DNA of 12,792 nt from NCBI GenBank assembly GCA_019247335.1, contig JAFAPB010000013.1, positions 1 to 12,792 on the forward strand. The letters are read 5' to 3'. This stretch comes from Candidatus Kaiserbacteria bacterium. GTDB taxonomy: Bacteria; Patescibacteriota; Minisyncoccia; Phycocordibacterales; UBA2100. A model generated the notes under the pieces. The model was given only the letters and a program-made list of their open reading frames with translations, searched no databases and was not told the DNA's origin. This document shows positions 5,606-12,124 of the stretch, one piece after another; position 1 is the first letter of the stretch; the number at the start of each line of letters is the position of its first letter. Both the position numbers and the translations under genes were made by a program.

Positions 5606-6385
5606 CTACCGCTCATTGTCGTCAAAGAATTCGTAATAGGTCACGGCGCTCATAGCCGTAAGAAGTATCCAGAAAAAGAATTCTTCGAACGGAAACGACT
5701 TGCCGAAAAGCGTTACCCACCCGACGAAATCGTGACCTGGGAAGATAAGCCATCCGAGATTAAGCGCGGTGATCTCATACGTCAGAGCGAATAAGAAGAA
5801 GTAGACGCCGGTTAAAAAAGCCCGATAGATCAATTTCGGGCGGCGAAAAAACTCGGCGATCATGGGGGTCAATATGCCGAGCAGACCGACGCGCAAGTAA
5901 AAGTATGAAATATGGAGCAGTCCCGGAATAAAAACTGAGACGATGACAACCATGAGCGACACGGCAACGAGAAAAAGGATCAAGTATTTCAGATGCGAGG
6001 GCCACAGAGATCGATTGCGCTTGGAATCAAAGAAGTATTCGTAGAATGCGAGCATAAAAAACGACAGAAAAATCGCCCAAAAGACGTCTTCAATGGCAAG
6101 CAATCCGAGCAGTCGAACGGGAAATGCGGTCTCTGTTATATACCACTGTCCGTTCACGTGACCGAGATAGTCCACGATGATGATGAACGGTATCCCGAGA
6201 ATAATGCTAAAAAGTGCGCCCTTCCGAATAAAATCGGGCAACAGAACGGCCATAAATATGCACGGGATCAAAAGAAAGATGATCGTGGATGTGAACGGCG
6301 TAGCATGAGTGAGAAGACATACTGCGCTCGCAAAGAATGGATATATGCACAGGATAAGAAGATGCACCCGCTTAGCTTTTTTCAT
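5606..6385 (-). CDS. Lycopene cyclase domain-containing membrane protein (fused two-half type)
   Basis: This 259-residue protein has about seven hydrophobic segments arranged as two similar halves. The first half has D72...G79-Q-W81 followed by AIED (97-100) and YEYFFD. The second has E204..LN.GW212..FPG, followed by PFEEFFFW (232-239) and YYEFFDD. The aromatic-flanked PxEE motif, the YE pair after it and the internal duplication are typical of the membrane lycopene cyclase family (CrtYc/CrtYd, fused in archaea and in fungal cyclase-synthases). These enzymes form ionone rings on lycopene without redox chemistry. The first half has A-I-E-D where P-x-E-E is usual, so activity or ring type may differ. 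The ATG 6383-6385 is preferred over a TTG at 6413-6415 because -10-like sequences lie just upstream. The gene lies 30 nt after comF on the same strand. Without phytoene synthase or desaturase in the window, lycopene as substrate is inferred from family only. Confidence 0.78.
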   Translation of the reverse strand: MKKAKRVHLLILCIYPFFASAVCLLTHATPFTSTIIFLLIPCIFMAVLLPDFIRKGALFSIILGIPFIIIVDYLGHVNGQWYITETAFPVRLLGLLAIEDVFWAIFLSFFMLAFYEYFFDSKRNRSLWPSHLKYLILFLVAVSLMVVIVSVFIPGLLHISYFYLRVGLLGILTPMIAEFFRRPKLIYRAFLTGVYFFLFALTYEITALNLGWLIFPGHDFVGWVTLFGKSFPFEEFFFWILLTAMSAVTYYEFFDDNER

Positions 6386-6392
6386 ACATGTT

Positions 6393-6411
6393 GATATACG
6401 AAATTGTAGCA
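6393..6411 (-). promoter_or_regulatory. Candidate promoter(s) of the lycopene-cyclase-like gene
   Basis: Two candidates overlap on the minus strand. TATATC (6393-6398) ends 7 nt before the ATG and would give a leaderless start. TGC TACAAT (6403-6411), an extended -10, would give an 11-nt leader. The second is the better match to consensus; the first fits the spacing seen at other genes here. Confidence 0.35.
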
Positions 6412-6415
6412 GCAA

Positions 6416-7081
6416 TTATGCGCGGGCGAGGGCGAGAAGCGAGACGCTGGCGCCTGCTCGGCGCAAGGGATTGCCCGCATTTGCAAGCGTGGCTCCCGTC
6501 GTCGTGACGTCGTCGATCACGAAGACCTGCGCATTCGCGGCGAGCGAGGGATCAGCGATCGTGAATGCGCCTGCGACATTCGAGAGACGCTCCGATCGAT
6601 GGAGGCGCGTTTGCGGCTTCGTCTCGCGCGTGCGCTCGATCACTCCCGGTGCAAGTGTTGCGAGCGTTCCGTCCTTGAATTCGCTCGGCAATGCGTCGAG
6701 GACGAGCGTTATCTGGTTGAACCCGCGCTCTTTGGCGCGCGCTTTATGCAGCGGGACCGGAACGAGCAGCACTTTTTTCTGCGAGAACGCTTTGTGCGAT
6801 GCGATTTCTTCGAGCAGATATTCCGCAAGGAGCGTCGCAGCGACGTGCGCGGCGTACGTGGAGCGGTCGTACTTGAGCGAGCGGATGAGATCTTGCACCG
6901 CATCCTCGCGGTAATCCATGAGCGTCGTTATCTTTGTACCGAGCAGATCATGCGAAGTCGACGCAAGCGCGAAATCTTCGACCCGTCGCTCCTTGGTGCG
7001 CGCGGCGCGCTCGCGCAGCGGCAGGATCGCATCGAGAATGGAGAGGCACGCGCTCTGCACAGCCGCTAATGCGCGATTCAT
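6416..7081 (-). CDS. comF: ComF-family phosphoribosyltransferase-like protein without zinc finger
   Basis: This 221-residue protein has the ComF signatures in order. They are VPVPLHKARAKERGFNQ (107-123), a Thr/Gln/Leu..ER..NV.GAF segment (Q157, L160, ER164-165, N168-V169, GAF 171-173), and the PRPP-binding loop VFVIDDVTTTGAT (186-198). In Gram-positive and gamma-proteobacterial homologs ComF supports uptake of transforming DNA at the cytoplasmic side of the competence machinery. The presence of a type IV pilus operon 400 bp away fits DNA uptake as a shared use. The usual N-terminal Cys4 zinc finger is absent: the first 60 residues hold a single Cys (C12) and no CxxC pair. It starts at ATG 7079-7081 with TACAAT 7 nt upstream, divergent from the pterin dehydratase gene. 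It is the first gene of a minus-strand run that includes the cyclase-like genes. Confidence 0.82.
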   Translation of the reverse strand: MNRALAAVQSACLSILDAILPLRERAARTKERRVEDFALASTSHDLLGTKITTLMDYREDAVQDLIRSLKYDRSTYAAHVAATLLAEYLLEEIASHKAFSQKKVLLVPVPLHKARAKERGFNQITLVLDALPSEFKDGTLATLAPGVIERTRETKPQTRLHRSERLSNVAGAFTIADPSLAANAQVFVIDDVTTTGATLANAGNPLRRAGASVSLLALARA

Positions 7082-7088
7082 CTTCGGA

Positions 7089-7094
7089 ATTGTA
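7089..7094 (-). promoter_or_regulatory. -10 element of comF
   Basis: TACAAT on the minus strand ends 7 nt before the ATG at 7079-7081 (predicted leader about 1 nt). It lies only 6 bp from the oppositely directed -10 of the pterin dehydratase gene. Confidence 0.45.
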
Positions 7095-7097
7095 CCG

Positions 7098-7106
7098 TGC
7101 TAGAGT
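7098..7106 (+). promoter_or_regulatory. Extended -10 promoter of the pterin dehydratase gene
   Basis: TGC TAGAGT: the hexamer ends 7 nt before the ATG at 7114-7116, giving a leader of about 1 nt. It sits within the 32-bp gap between divergent start codons. Confidence 0.45.
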
Positions 7107-7113
7107 GGTGCCT

Positions 7114-7446
7114 ATGACAGAACTCGCCCAGAAGAAATGCGTCGCCTGCGAAGGCGGTATGCCGCCCTTGAACCGCACAGAAGCAGACGTGCTTATCAAG
7201 CAGCTAAACGGCTGGACGGTGAGCGGGGATGCGCGCTGGCTCTCCAAAGATTTTAAATTCGCCGATTTCAAGACAGCGATGGGATTCGCTAACAAAATCG
7301 CGGACATCGCGGAAGAAGAGGGGCATCATCCGGATCTCGTCATCGGCTGGGGGAAGGTAACGGTCGAGCTCACGACACATGCGATCGACGGGCTCTCCGA
7401 AAACGATTTCATTCTGGCGGCAAAAATTGACCAGATTGGCGCGTAA
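7114..7446 (+). CDS. phhB: Pterin-4a-carbinolamine dehydratase (PCD/DCoH family)
   Basis: This 110-residue protein has the full PCD pattern. There is an N-terminal CxxCEGG.PPL segment (9-19), W34 at the end of the first helix, and the catalytic stretch E69-G-H71-H72-P-D74 with W79. It continues with H89 in THA, then GL..NDF and ILAAKID. His71, His72 and His89 are the expected active-site histidines. The enzyme dehydrates 4a-hydroxytetrahydrobiopterin formed by aromatic amino acid hydroxylases. No such hydroxylase is in the window, so its role here is open; some bacterial homologs have been linked to molybdopterin or other pterin handling. ATG 7114 is chosen because the family N terminus begins here and an extended -10 lies 7 nt upstream; the frame is open 60 codons further upstream but only over antisense comF. 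It ends 41 nt before pilM. Confidence 0.93.
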   Translation: MTELAQKKCVACEGGMPPLNRTEADVLIKQLNGWTVSGDARWLSKDFKFADFKTAMGFANKIADIAEEEGHHPDLVIGWGKVTVELTTHAIDGLSENDFILAAKIDQIGA

Positions 7447-7474
7447 AAAAGCATAAGTGAAGAAAAAAGCACGC

Positions 7475-7480
7475 TATACT
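7475..7480 (+). promoter_or_regulatory. -10 element of the pilus operon
   Basis: TATACT ends 7 nt before the pilM ATG at 7488, predicting a leaderless operon transcript starting at about 7487. The 41-bp gap is A-rich and has no recognisable -35. The AATAGG directly before the ATG is too close to act as a Shine-Dalgarno. Confidence 0.5.
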
Positions 7481-7487
7481 TAATAGG

Positions 7488-8630
7488 ATGGCGTTCTCTC
7501 TCGGGAATATTTTCAAAGGTTTAAGCGGCGGCGCCAAGGAGGGAAGCGTTTTGGGAATCGATATCGGCGCGTCGAGCGCGAAGATCGTGCAGCTGCGCGC
7601 TTCGCGCGGGGTCGCGGTCCTCGAAACGTACGGCGAAATCGCGCTCGGCCCCTATGCGCAGCAACCGATCGGCAAGGCCGTGAAGCTCTCACCGGAGAAG
7701 CTCGCGGAAGTTTTGCGCGACCTGATGAAGGAATCCAATGTGACGGCGTCGGTGGCAGGCGTCTCGATACCGTTTTCATCCAGCCTCGTCTCTGTTATCT
7801 CGCTCCCGCCCGCCGACAACGAGGCGCTGAAGCGCATCATTCCGATCGAGGCGCGCAAATACATCCCTGTGCCGGTCTCAGAGGTCTCGCTGGACTGGTT
7901 CGTGATACCGCACGAAGAGGGCAGCGACTCGGCATTCGATCAATTGCAGGAAAAAAAGCCCGGTGCGTCGAACAACCAGGAGGTGCTTTTGGTCGCGATC
8001 CACAACGCGACCCTCAAGAATTACCAGACCATCATGGAAAACGCCGGACTCGGCGCGAGCTTCTATGAAATAGAGATATTCAGTTCGATGCGATCCGCCT
8101 TGGGCCACGGTATCGCGCCGATCCTTATCGTGGATCTCGGCGCTTCTACCACGAAAATGTACGTTGCCGAGCGCGGCGTCATCCGCATGACGCACCTCTT
8201 GACGCTCGGCGGACAGCACGTGACGGAAACGCTTGCGCGTTCGATGAATTGGGAGTTCGACAAAGCGGAGCGCGTGAAGCGCGAGCGGGGATTCGTCGAT
8301 TCGAGCGCGTATTCGACCGACGAGAACGTGCGCATCAAAGAGGCGTTGTTATCAACACTCTCGCGCGTCTTTAGCGAGGTCAATCGGGTACTATTAAGTT
8401 ACGGGCAGCGATACAACAAAAACGTATCGACCGTGGTTTTGACCGGCGGCGGCGCGTCGTTACCCGGGATCGCAGCGGTCGCGAAAACATCTTTGAACGC
8501 CGAGGTCTCGATTGCGGATCCGTTTTCGCACACGGAAGCGCCCGCGTTTTTAGCCAAGGTGCTCTCCGAGATCGGCCCCGGATTCTCGGTATCGGTCGGG
8601 CTCGCCATGCGCAAGCTGAAGCACAATTAA
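7488..8630 (+). CDS. pilM: Type IV pilus assembly protein PilM
   Basis: This 380-residue actin-like ATPase of the FtsA/PilM fold has phosphate-1 motif GIDIGASSAKIVQL (23-36), phosphate-2 IVDLGASTTKMYV (214-226) and adenosine motif VVLTGGGASLPGI (316-328). EARKYIP.P (121-129) is the segment conserved in PilM proteins. No membrane segment is present. PilM is cytoplasmic, binds the N-terminal tail of PilN and links the PilN/PilO platform to the motor ATPase. Length and domain layout are normal for the family. It is the first gene of the pilus operon, preceded by a TATACT. The pilN start lies 3 nt after its stop. Confidence 0.95.
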   Translation: MAFSLGNIFKGLSGGAKEGSVLGIDIGASSAKIVQLRASRGVAVLETYGEIALGPYAQQPIGKAVKLSPEKLAEVLRDLMKESNVTASVAGVSIPFSSSLVSVISLPPADNEALKRIIPIEARKYIPVPVSEVSLDWFVIPHEEGSDSAFDQLQEKKPGASNNQEVLLVAIHNATLKNYQTIMENAGLGASFYEIEIFSSMRSALGHGIAPILIVDLGASTTKMYVAERGVIRMTHLLTLGGQHVTETLARSMNWEFDKAERVKRERGFVDSSAYSTDENVRIKEALLSTLSRVFSEVNRVLLSYGQRYNKNVSTVVLTGGGASLPGIAAVAKTSLNAEVSIADPFSHTEAPAFLAKVLSEIGPGFSVSVGLAMRKLKHN

Positions 8631-8633
8631 TAT

Positions 8634-9437
8634 ATGGAAGGCGGCATACAATCATCCTTCATCCCCAAAGACGCGGGGCGGCCTACTGCTGCGCCACGGA
8701 TCGAGCGGGGCGGGGGGCTCGGCGACCTCTTGCTCCTCATCTCCATCGTGCTTTTCGTCGCATCCGCGGCGCTCGCCGGCGCGGTCTTTCTCTACCAACA
8801 GTACCTGCAATCGAGCGCGACGAGCAAGGTCGCGCAATTGAAGCGCGCACAGCAGGCCTTCGAGCCCGCGCTCATCCAGCAATTGACGCGGCTCGATGAC
8901 CGTATGCGCGCGGCGGATGCGATCCTCTCGCAGCACTTGGCGCCGACCGCGTTCTTCACGGTCTTGGGGCAGGCGACACTGACGACCGTTTCATTCAAGA
9001 CGCTCGATCTCGAGGCGGGGGACCCGAAGCACATTACGATCAAGATGCAGGGCGTCGCGCAGAGCGTGAATTCGATCGCGCTGCAGGCGGATCTGTTTTC
9101 GAAAAACGGTGTCATCACGAGCCCGATCTTTTCGGATATTTCGCGCCAACCCGACGGCGTGCACTTCAACTTGAGTGCGTTCATCAATCCTGCGACGATC
9201 AACTACGTATCGCTCGTCAACGGCGCGCTCGCGCAGCAGACGGCGCAATCGCCGCAGAGCCAGACACCGACCAATCAGGGGCAAGGCTCGCCCTTCAATT
9301 CGCCGTCGCAGACCCAGAGCCAAACGCAAACCCAAACGCAGACGCAAGGTCAAACACAGACGGTAACCCCGACGCAGAACCAGCCCGCACAGGTGCAGCA
9401 GCCGGGAGCCAGCTCCGGCGCGCGCATCAGCCACTAA
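8634..9437 (+). CDS. pilN: PilN-like type IV pilus inner-membrane protein with Gln/Thr-rich tail
   Basis: This 267-residue bitopic protein has a short N-terminal cytoplasmic segment containing SFIPK (8-12), one membrane span (about 31-54), a coiled-coil-prone stretch (58-100), and an alpha/beta periplasmic-type domain (100-195). These match PilN, the partner of PilO in the alignment complex. In proteobacterial PilN the cytoplasmic tail carries an INLLP motif that PilM grips. SFIPK sits at the matching place and may do this job, which is inference. The C-terminal 70 residues (199-267) are low complexity, dominated by Gln, Thr, Ser and Pro with SQTQ/TQTQ repeats. They are not part of the usual PilN domain and make the protein longer than the roughly 180-200 residues typical of the family. 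The start is ATG 8634, 3 nt after the pilM stop, with no Shine-Dalgarno; pilO begins 1 nt after its stop. Confidence 0.8.
   Translation: MEGGIQSSFIPKDAGRPTAAPRIERGGGLGDLLLLISIVLFVASAALAGAVFLYQQYLQSSATSKVAQLKRAQQAFEPALIQQLTRLDDRMRAADAILSQHLAPTAFFTVLGQATLTTVSFKTLDLEAGDPKHITIKMQGVAQSVNSIALQADLFSKNGVITSPIFSDISRQPDGVHFNLSAFINPATINYVSLVNGALAQQTAQSPQSQTPTNQGQGSPFNSPSQTQSQTQTQTQTQGQTQTVTPTQNQPAQVQQPGASSGARISH
9305..9382 (+). repeat. Imperfect hexanucleotide repeat encoding the Gln-Thr tail of PilN
   Basis: The DNA consists of degenerate CARACN units (CAGACC, CAAACG, CAAACC, CAGACG and similar) that encode alternating Gln and Thr/Ser. Units vary at silent positions, so slippage would be moderate rather than high. 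Confidence 0.6.
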
Positions 9438-9438
9438 T

Positions 9439-10017
9439 ATGTTCAAGACCATTATTTCACTCATCGGACTCGTCGCTGCAGTCGGCATCTTTTTCGGCTA
9501 CACCCAGCCGACGTACGATAAATCGGGCGACGCGAAGGCGCAGATCGCGCAGTACGACGCCGCGCTCACCAAGGCGACCGAGCTCCAGCAGCTGAAGCAA
9601 ACGCTCCTCGCGCGCTACAACACCTTTGATCCCAACGCGCTCGATCGCTTGCAGAAGCTCCTCCCGGATCACGTCGACAACGTGCGCCTCATTCTCGATC
9701 TCGACAATCTCGCGGGTCGGCACGGCATGGCGCTGCAAAATGTGGTCATTTCCGCGCCGCAGACCGACGATGCCTCGCAGACGGCGGTCGGCAATATCAG
9801 CTCCGCGAAACAGAAATATGACTCGCTGACGCTCAAATTCACGACCGCCGGGTCATACGACACGTTCATCTCGTTCATGACCGACCTCGAGCAGAGCCTC
9901 CGCGTCGTCGACCTGGTCTCGCTCAAGCTCGCGGCGGCGGATGGCGATTCGAAGAATCCGAGTGCGGCGCCGAACTATACCTACGATCTCACCATCAGGA
10001 CGTACTGGCTCAAATAA
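9439..10017 (+). CDS. pilO: PilO-like type IV pilus inner-membrane protein
   Basis: This 192-residue protein has one N-terminal membrane span (about 4-22), a coiled-coil-like region (30-62) and an alpha/beta domain (about 78-192) ending in YTYDLTIRTYWLK. It also carries the KLLPD-type segment (73-77) and the SYDTFISFMTDLEQSLRVVDL pattern (137-157) seen in PilO proteins. PilO pairs with PilN across the periplasmic side of the inner membrane and aligns the pilus machine. Length and topology match the family, and position after pilN supports the call, though sequence conservation is low. It starts 1 nt after the pilN stop (TAAtATG) with no Shine-Dalgarno, pointing to reinitiation. Confidence 0.85.
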   Translation: MFKTIISLIGLVAAVGIFFGYTQPTYDKSGDAKAQIAQYDAALTKATELQQLKQTLLARYNTFDPNALDRLQKLLPDHVDNVRLILDLDNLAGRHGMALQNVVISAPQTDDASQTAVGNISSAKQKYDSLTLKFTTAGSYDTFISFMTDLEQSLRVVDLVSLKLAAADGDSKNPSAAPNYTYDLTIRTYWLK

Positions 10018-10021
10018 ATCT

Positions 10022-10432
10022 ATGCAGTGGATCATGCAGCATAAATTAGTCGTCGTGATACTGGTCGTCGTTTTGGTCGGCGGCATCTGGTACGGACTCT
10101 CGCAGAACACGCCGCCCGCGCCGCTCGTCTCGACGAGCGCGACCGCATCGACCGGCTCCCCGACGCAGGACAGCGCGAACGAAGAGCTCGTCGCCACCTT
10201 GCTCACGCTCCGCGCGGTCACGCTCTCGGGCACGATCTTCCAGGACCCCGCATTCACGACGCTTCGCGATTTCGGCACGGCGATCGTCGCCGAGCCGATT
10301 GGCAGACAAAATCCGTTCGCGCCGTATATATCGACGCAAGGCGCGAGCAGCGGAGCTGCAGGCGACGCGCAGCTCTTCAATCAGCAGAATCAAGCTCCTC
10401 AAAACGCGCAAAATACGCAGCGCCGCAATTAA
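10022..10432 (+). CDS. PilP-like small bitopic protein of the pilus operon
   Basis: This 136-residue protein has a basic N terminus (HK), one membrane span (about 9-25) and a Pro/Ser/Thr-rich linker (29-52). A helical segment (54-70) and a conserved-looking block IGRQNPFAPY (93-102) follow, then a Gln/Asn-rich tail (117-136). The GRxNPFxP motif recalls the GRRDPF motif of PilP and GspC-type proteins that bridge the inner-membrane platform to the rest of the machine. However, the beta domain that normally follows in PilP is missing. Since Patescibacteria lack a classical outer membrane and PilQ secretin, a shortened PilP with only the inner-membrane contact is plausible; this is inference. The start is ATG 10022 (a second ATG four codons later is possible), 4 nt after the pilO stop. 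The next gene, pilB, starts 3 nt after its stop. Annotation as PilP is by motif and position only. Confidence 0.6.
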   Translation: MQWIMQHKLVVVILVVVLVGGIWYGLSQNTPPAPLVSTSATASTGSPTQDSANEELVATLLTLRAVTLSGTIFQDPAFTTLRDFGTAIVAEPIGRQNPFAPYISTQGASSGAAGDAQLFNQQNQAPQNAQNTQRRN

Positions 10433-10435
10433 TCT

Positions 10436-12124
10436 ATGGCGGAAATTGCGACCGTAAGCGATGTGCCCGTGCGAGCGCTCGGGGACACCAAAATACCGTA
10501 CGACGTACTCAAGGTGATACCGGAAGAGAGCGCGGAGCATTACCTCCTCGCGCCGCTCGCGGTCGTCGAGAATGTGCTCGAGGTCGGCATGGTCGACCCG
10601 GACGATATCGAAGCGGTCGACGCATTGAATTTCATCTCGCGCACCTCCGGCTACCCGTACAAAGTCTTTAAGATCACGAAATCGGATTTCGAGCGCGTCT
10701 TGACGATGTACCGCGGACTGCGCGGCGAGGTCGCGGAGGCGGTCTCCGATCTGCAGACCGAGACCAAAGCAAATCCCGTCGTCGCCGCAAAGTCCGAAGA
10801 ACCCGCTGCGCTCGATCTTGAAGACACGTCGCTCTCAAAGGGGAAAGGCCCCCAGACAATCCAAGAGGATGCACCGGCTATCAAGATCGTCTCCACGATC
10901 CTCCGCTACGCGATCGACGGCAAAGCATCCGACGTACACATCGAGCCGCTGCCTTCCGGCGTCCGTGTCCGCTACCGCGTCGACGGCGAATTGCATACCT
11001 CGGTCGTCTTGCCGATCTCAACGCACCGCGCGATCGTCGCGCGCATCAAGGTCCTCGCCTCGATCCGCCTCGACGAGCGCCGAAAGCCGCAGGACGGCCG
11101 CTTTTCCGCGACGATCGATAACCGCCAGATCGATTTCCGCGTCTCGACGTTCCCGTCGTACAACGGCGAGAAGGTCGTGATCCGTATCCTCGATCGCGAA
11201 CAGGGCTTCATCCCGCTCGATCAGATCGGGCTCACGCAGAATAATCTCGCGACGCTCCGCCGCGCCGTCGCGCAGCCGCACGGCCTCATCCTGATCTCGG
11301 GTCCGACCGGCAGCGGTAAATCGACGACGCTCTACTCGATGCTCTCCGAGGTCGATCGCGAACATAAGAACGTGCTCTCGCTCGAGGACCCGATCGAATA
11401 TTTCATCGAAGGCATCATCCAATCCCAAGTGCATCCCGAGATCGGCTATACGTTCGCGACGGGACTCCGCACAACGCTCCGCCAGGACCCCGACGTCATC
11501 ATGGTGGGCGAGATCCGCGACGGCGAGACCGCGAAGCTCGCGATCCAGGCCGCGCTCACGGGCCATCTCGTGCTCTCTACCATTCACACCAATGACGCTG
11601 TCGGCACGATCCCGCGCCTCATCGACATGGGCGTCGAGCCGTATCTCATTCCGCCCGTCCTTATCTGCTCGATCGCGCAGCGTCTCGTGCGTACGTTCTG
11701 TCCGGGCGCCGAAAAGGAGATCGAGCTCTCCGCGAGCGTGCAGAAAGATATCGCGGAGCAGCTCGAGACGCTTCCGGCGGAACACCGTTTCCCGGTGCCG
11801 ACGCACGCCTATGAGGCGGTGAAGACCCCGACATGCCCGACCGGCATGCGCGGTCGCATGGCCGTTTTCGAGATCCTCGAGATGACGCCGAAGATCGAGC
11901 GCATCGTGCTCGATAATCCCGTCGAGTCGAAGCTGTGGAACGAGGCGCGCGCGCAGGGCATGCTCACGATGCGCGAGGACGCGCTCCTCAAGGCGATGGA
12001 TAAAAAGGTGCCGTTCTCGGAGATCAACAATCTTCGACCGCTCATGCTCGAGACCGACGAAGAACACCCCGAAGAAAAACCTGCAGCTGCACCCGCTGAA
12101 TCGCTCGATAACCCGACCGTATGA
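10436..12124 (+). CDS. pilB: Type IV pilus extension ATPase PilB (GspE/PulE family)
   Basis: This 562-residue protein starts with an MshEN-type N-terminal domain (about 20-95), then a charged linker (96-145), then the secretion ATPase core. ASDVHIEP (164-171) opens the N2 domain. Walker A is GPTGSGKST (289-297, K295). The Asp box is EDPIEY (317-322), Walker B DVIMVGEIRD (353-362, catalytic E359), and the His box GHLVLSTIHTND (376-387). It is the hexameric cytoplasmic motor that drives pilin polymerisation. The zinc-binding tetracysteine motif typical of PilB/GspE is degenerate: only C422 (FCPG) and C467 (TCPTG) remain, one of each CxxC pair. So zinc is probably not bound in the usual way. The C-terminal 30 residues are acidic and Pro/Ala-rich. 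The start is ATG 10436, 3 nt after the previous stop. Its stop overlaps the response-regulator start as ATGA. Confidence 0.95.
   Translation: MAEIATVSDVPVRALGDTKIPYDVLKVIPEESAEHYLLAPLAVVENVLEVGMVDPDDIEAVDALNFISRTSGYPYKVFKITKSDFERVLTMYRGLRGEVAEAVSDLQTETKANPVVAAKSEEPAALDLEDTSLSKGKGPQTIQEDAPAIKIVSTILRYAIDGKASDVHIEPLPSGVRVRYRVDGELHTSVVLPISTHRAIVARIKVLASIRLDERRKPQDGRFSATIDNRQIDFRVSTFPSYNGEKVVIRILDREQGFIPLDQIGLTQNNLATLRRAVAQPHGLILISGPTGSGKSTTLYSMLSEVDREHKNVLSLEDPIEYFIEGIIQSQVHPEIGYTFATGLRTTLRQDPDVIMVGEIRDGETAKLAIQAALTGHLVLSTIHTNDAVGTIPRLIDMGVEPYLIPPVLICSIAQRLVRTFCPGAEKEIELSASVQKDIAEQLETLPAEHRFPVPTHAYEAVKTPTCPTGMRGRMAVFEILEMTPKIERIVLDNPVESKLWNEARAQGMLTMREDALLKAMDKKVPFSEINNLRPLMLETDEEHPEEKPAAAPAESLDNPTV

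Noticed and set aside
8991..9488. Minus-strand open frame opposite pilN and the start of pilO
   Set aside because: Its Leu/Arg repeats are simply the antisense reading of the Gln/Thr repeat tract.
11018..12067. Long minus-strand open frame (about 349 codons) antisense to pilB
   Set aside because: It is fully inside pilB, its protein is an Arg/Asp/Glu/Leu-rich shadow with no recognisable motif, and the length is explained by the GC-rich codon bias of the sense gene.
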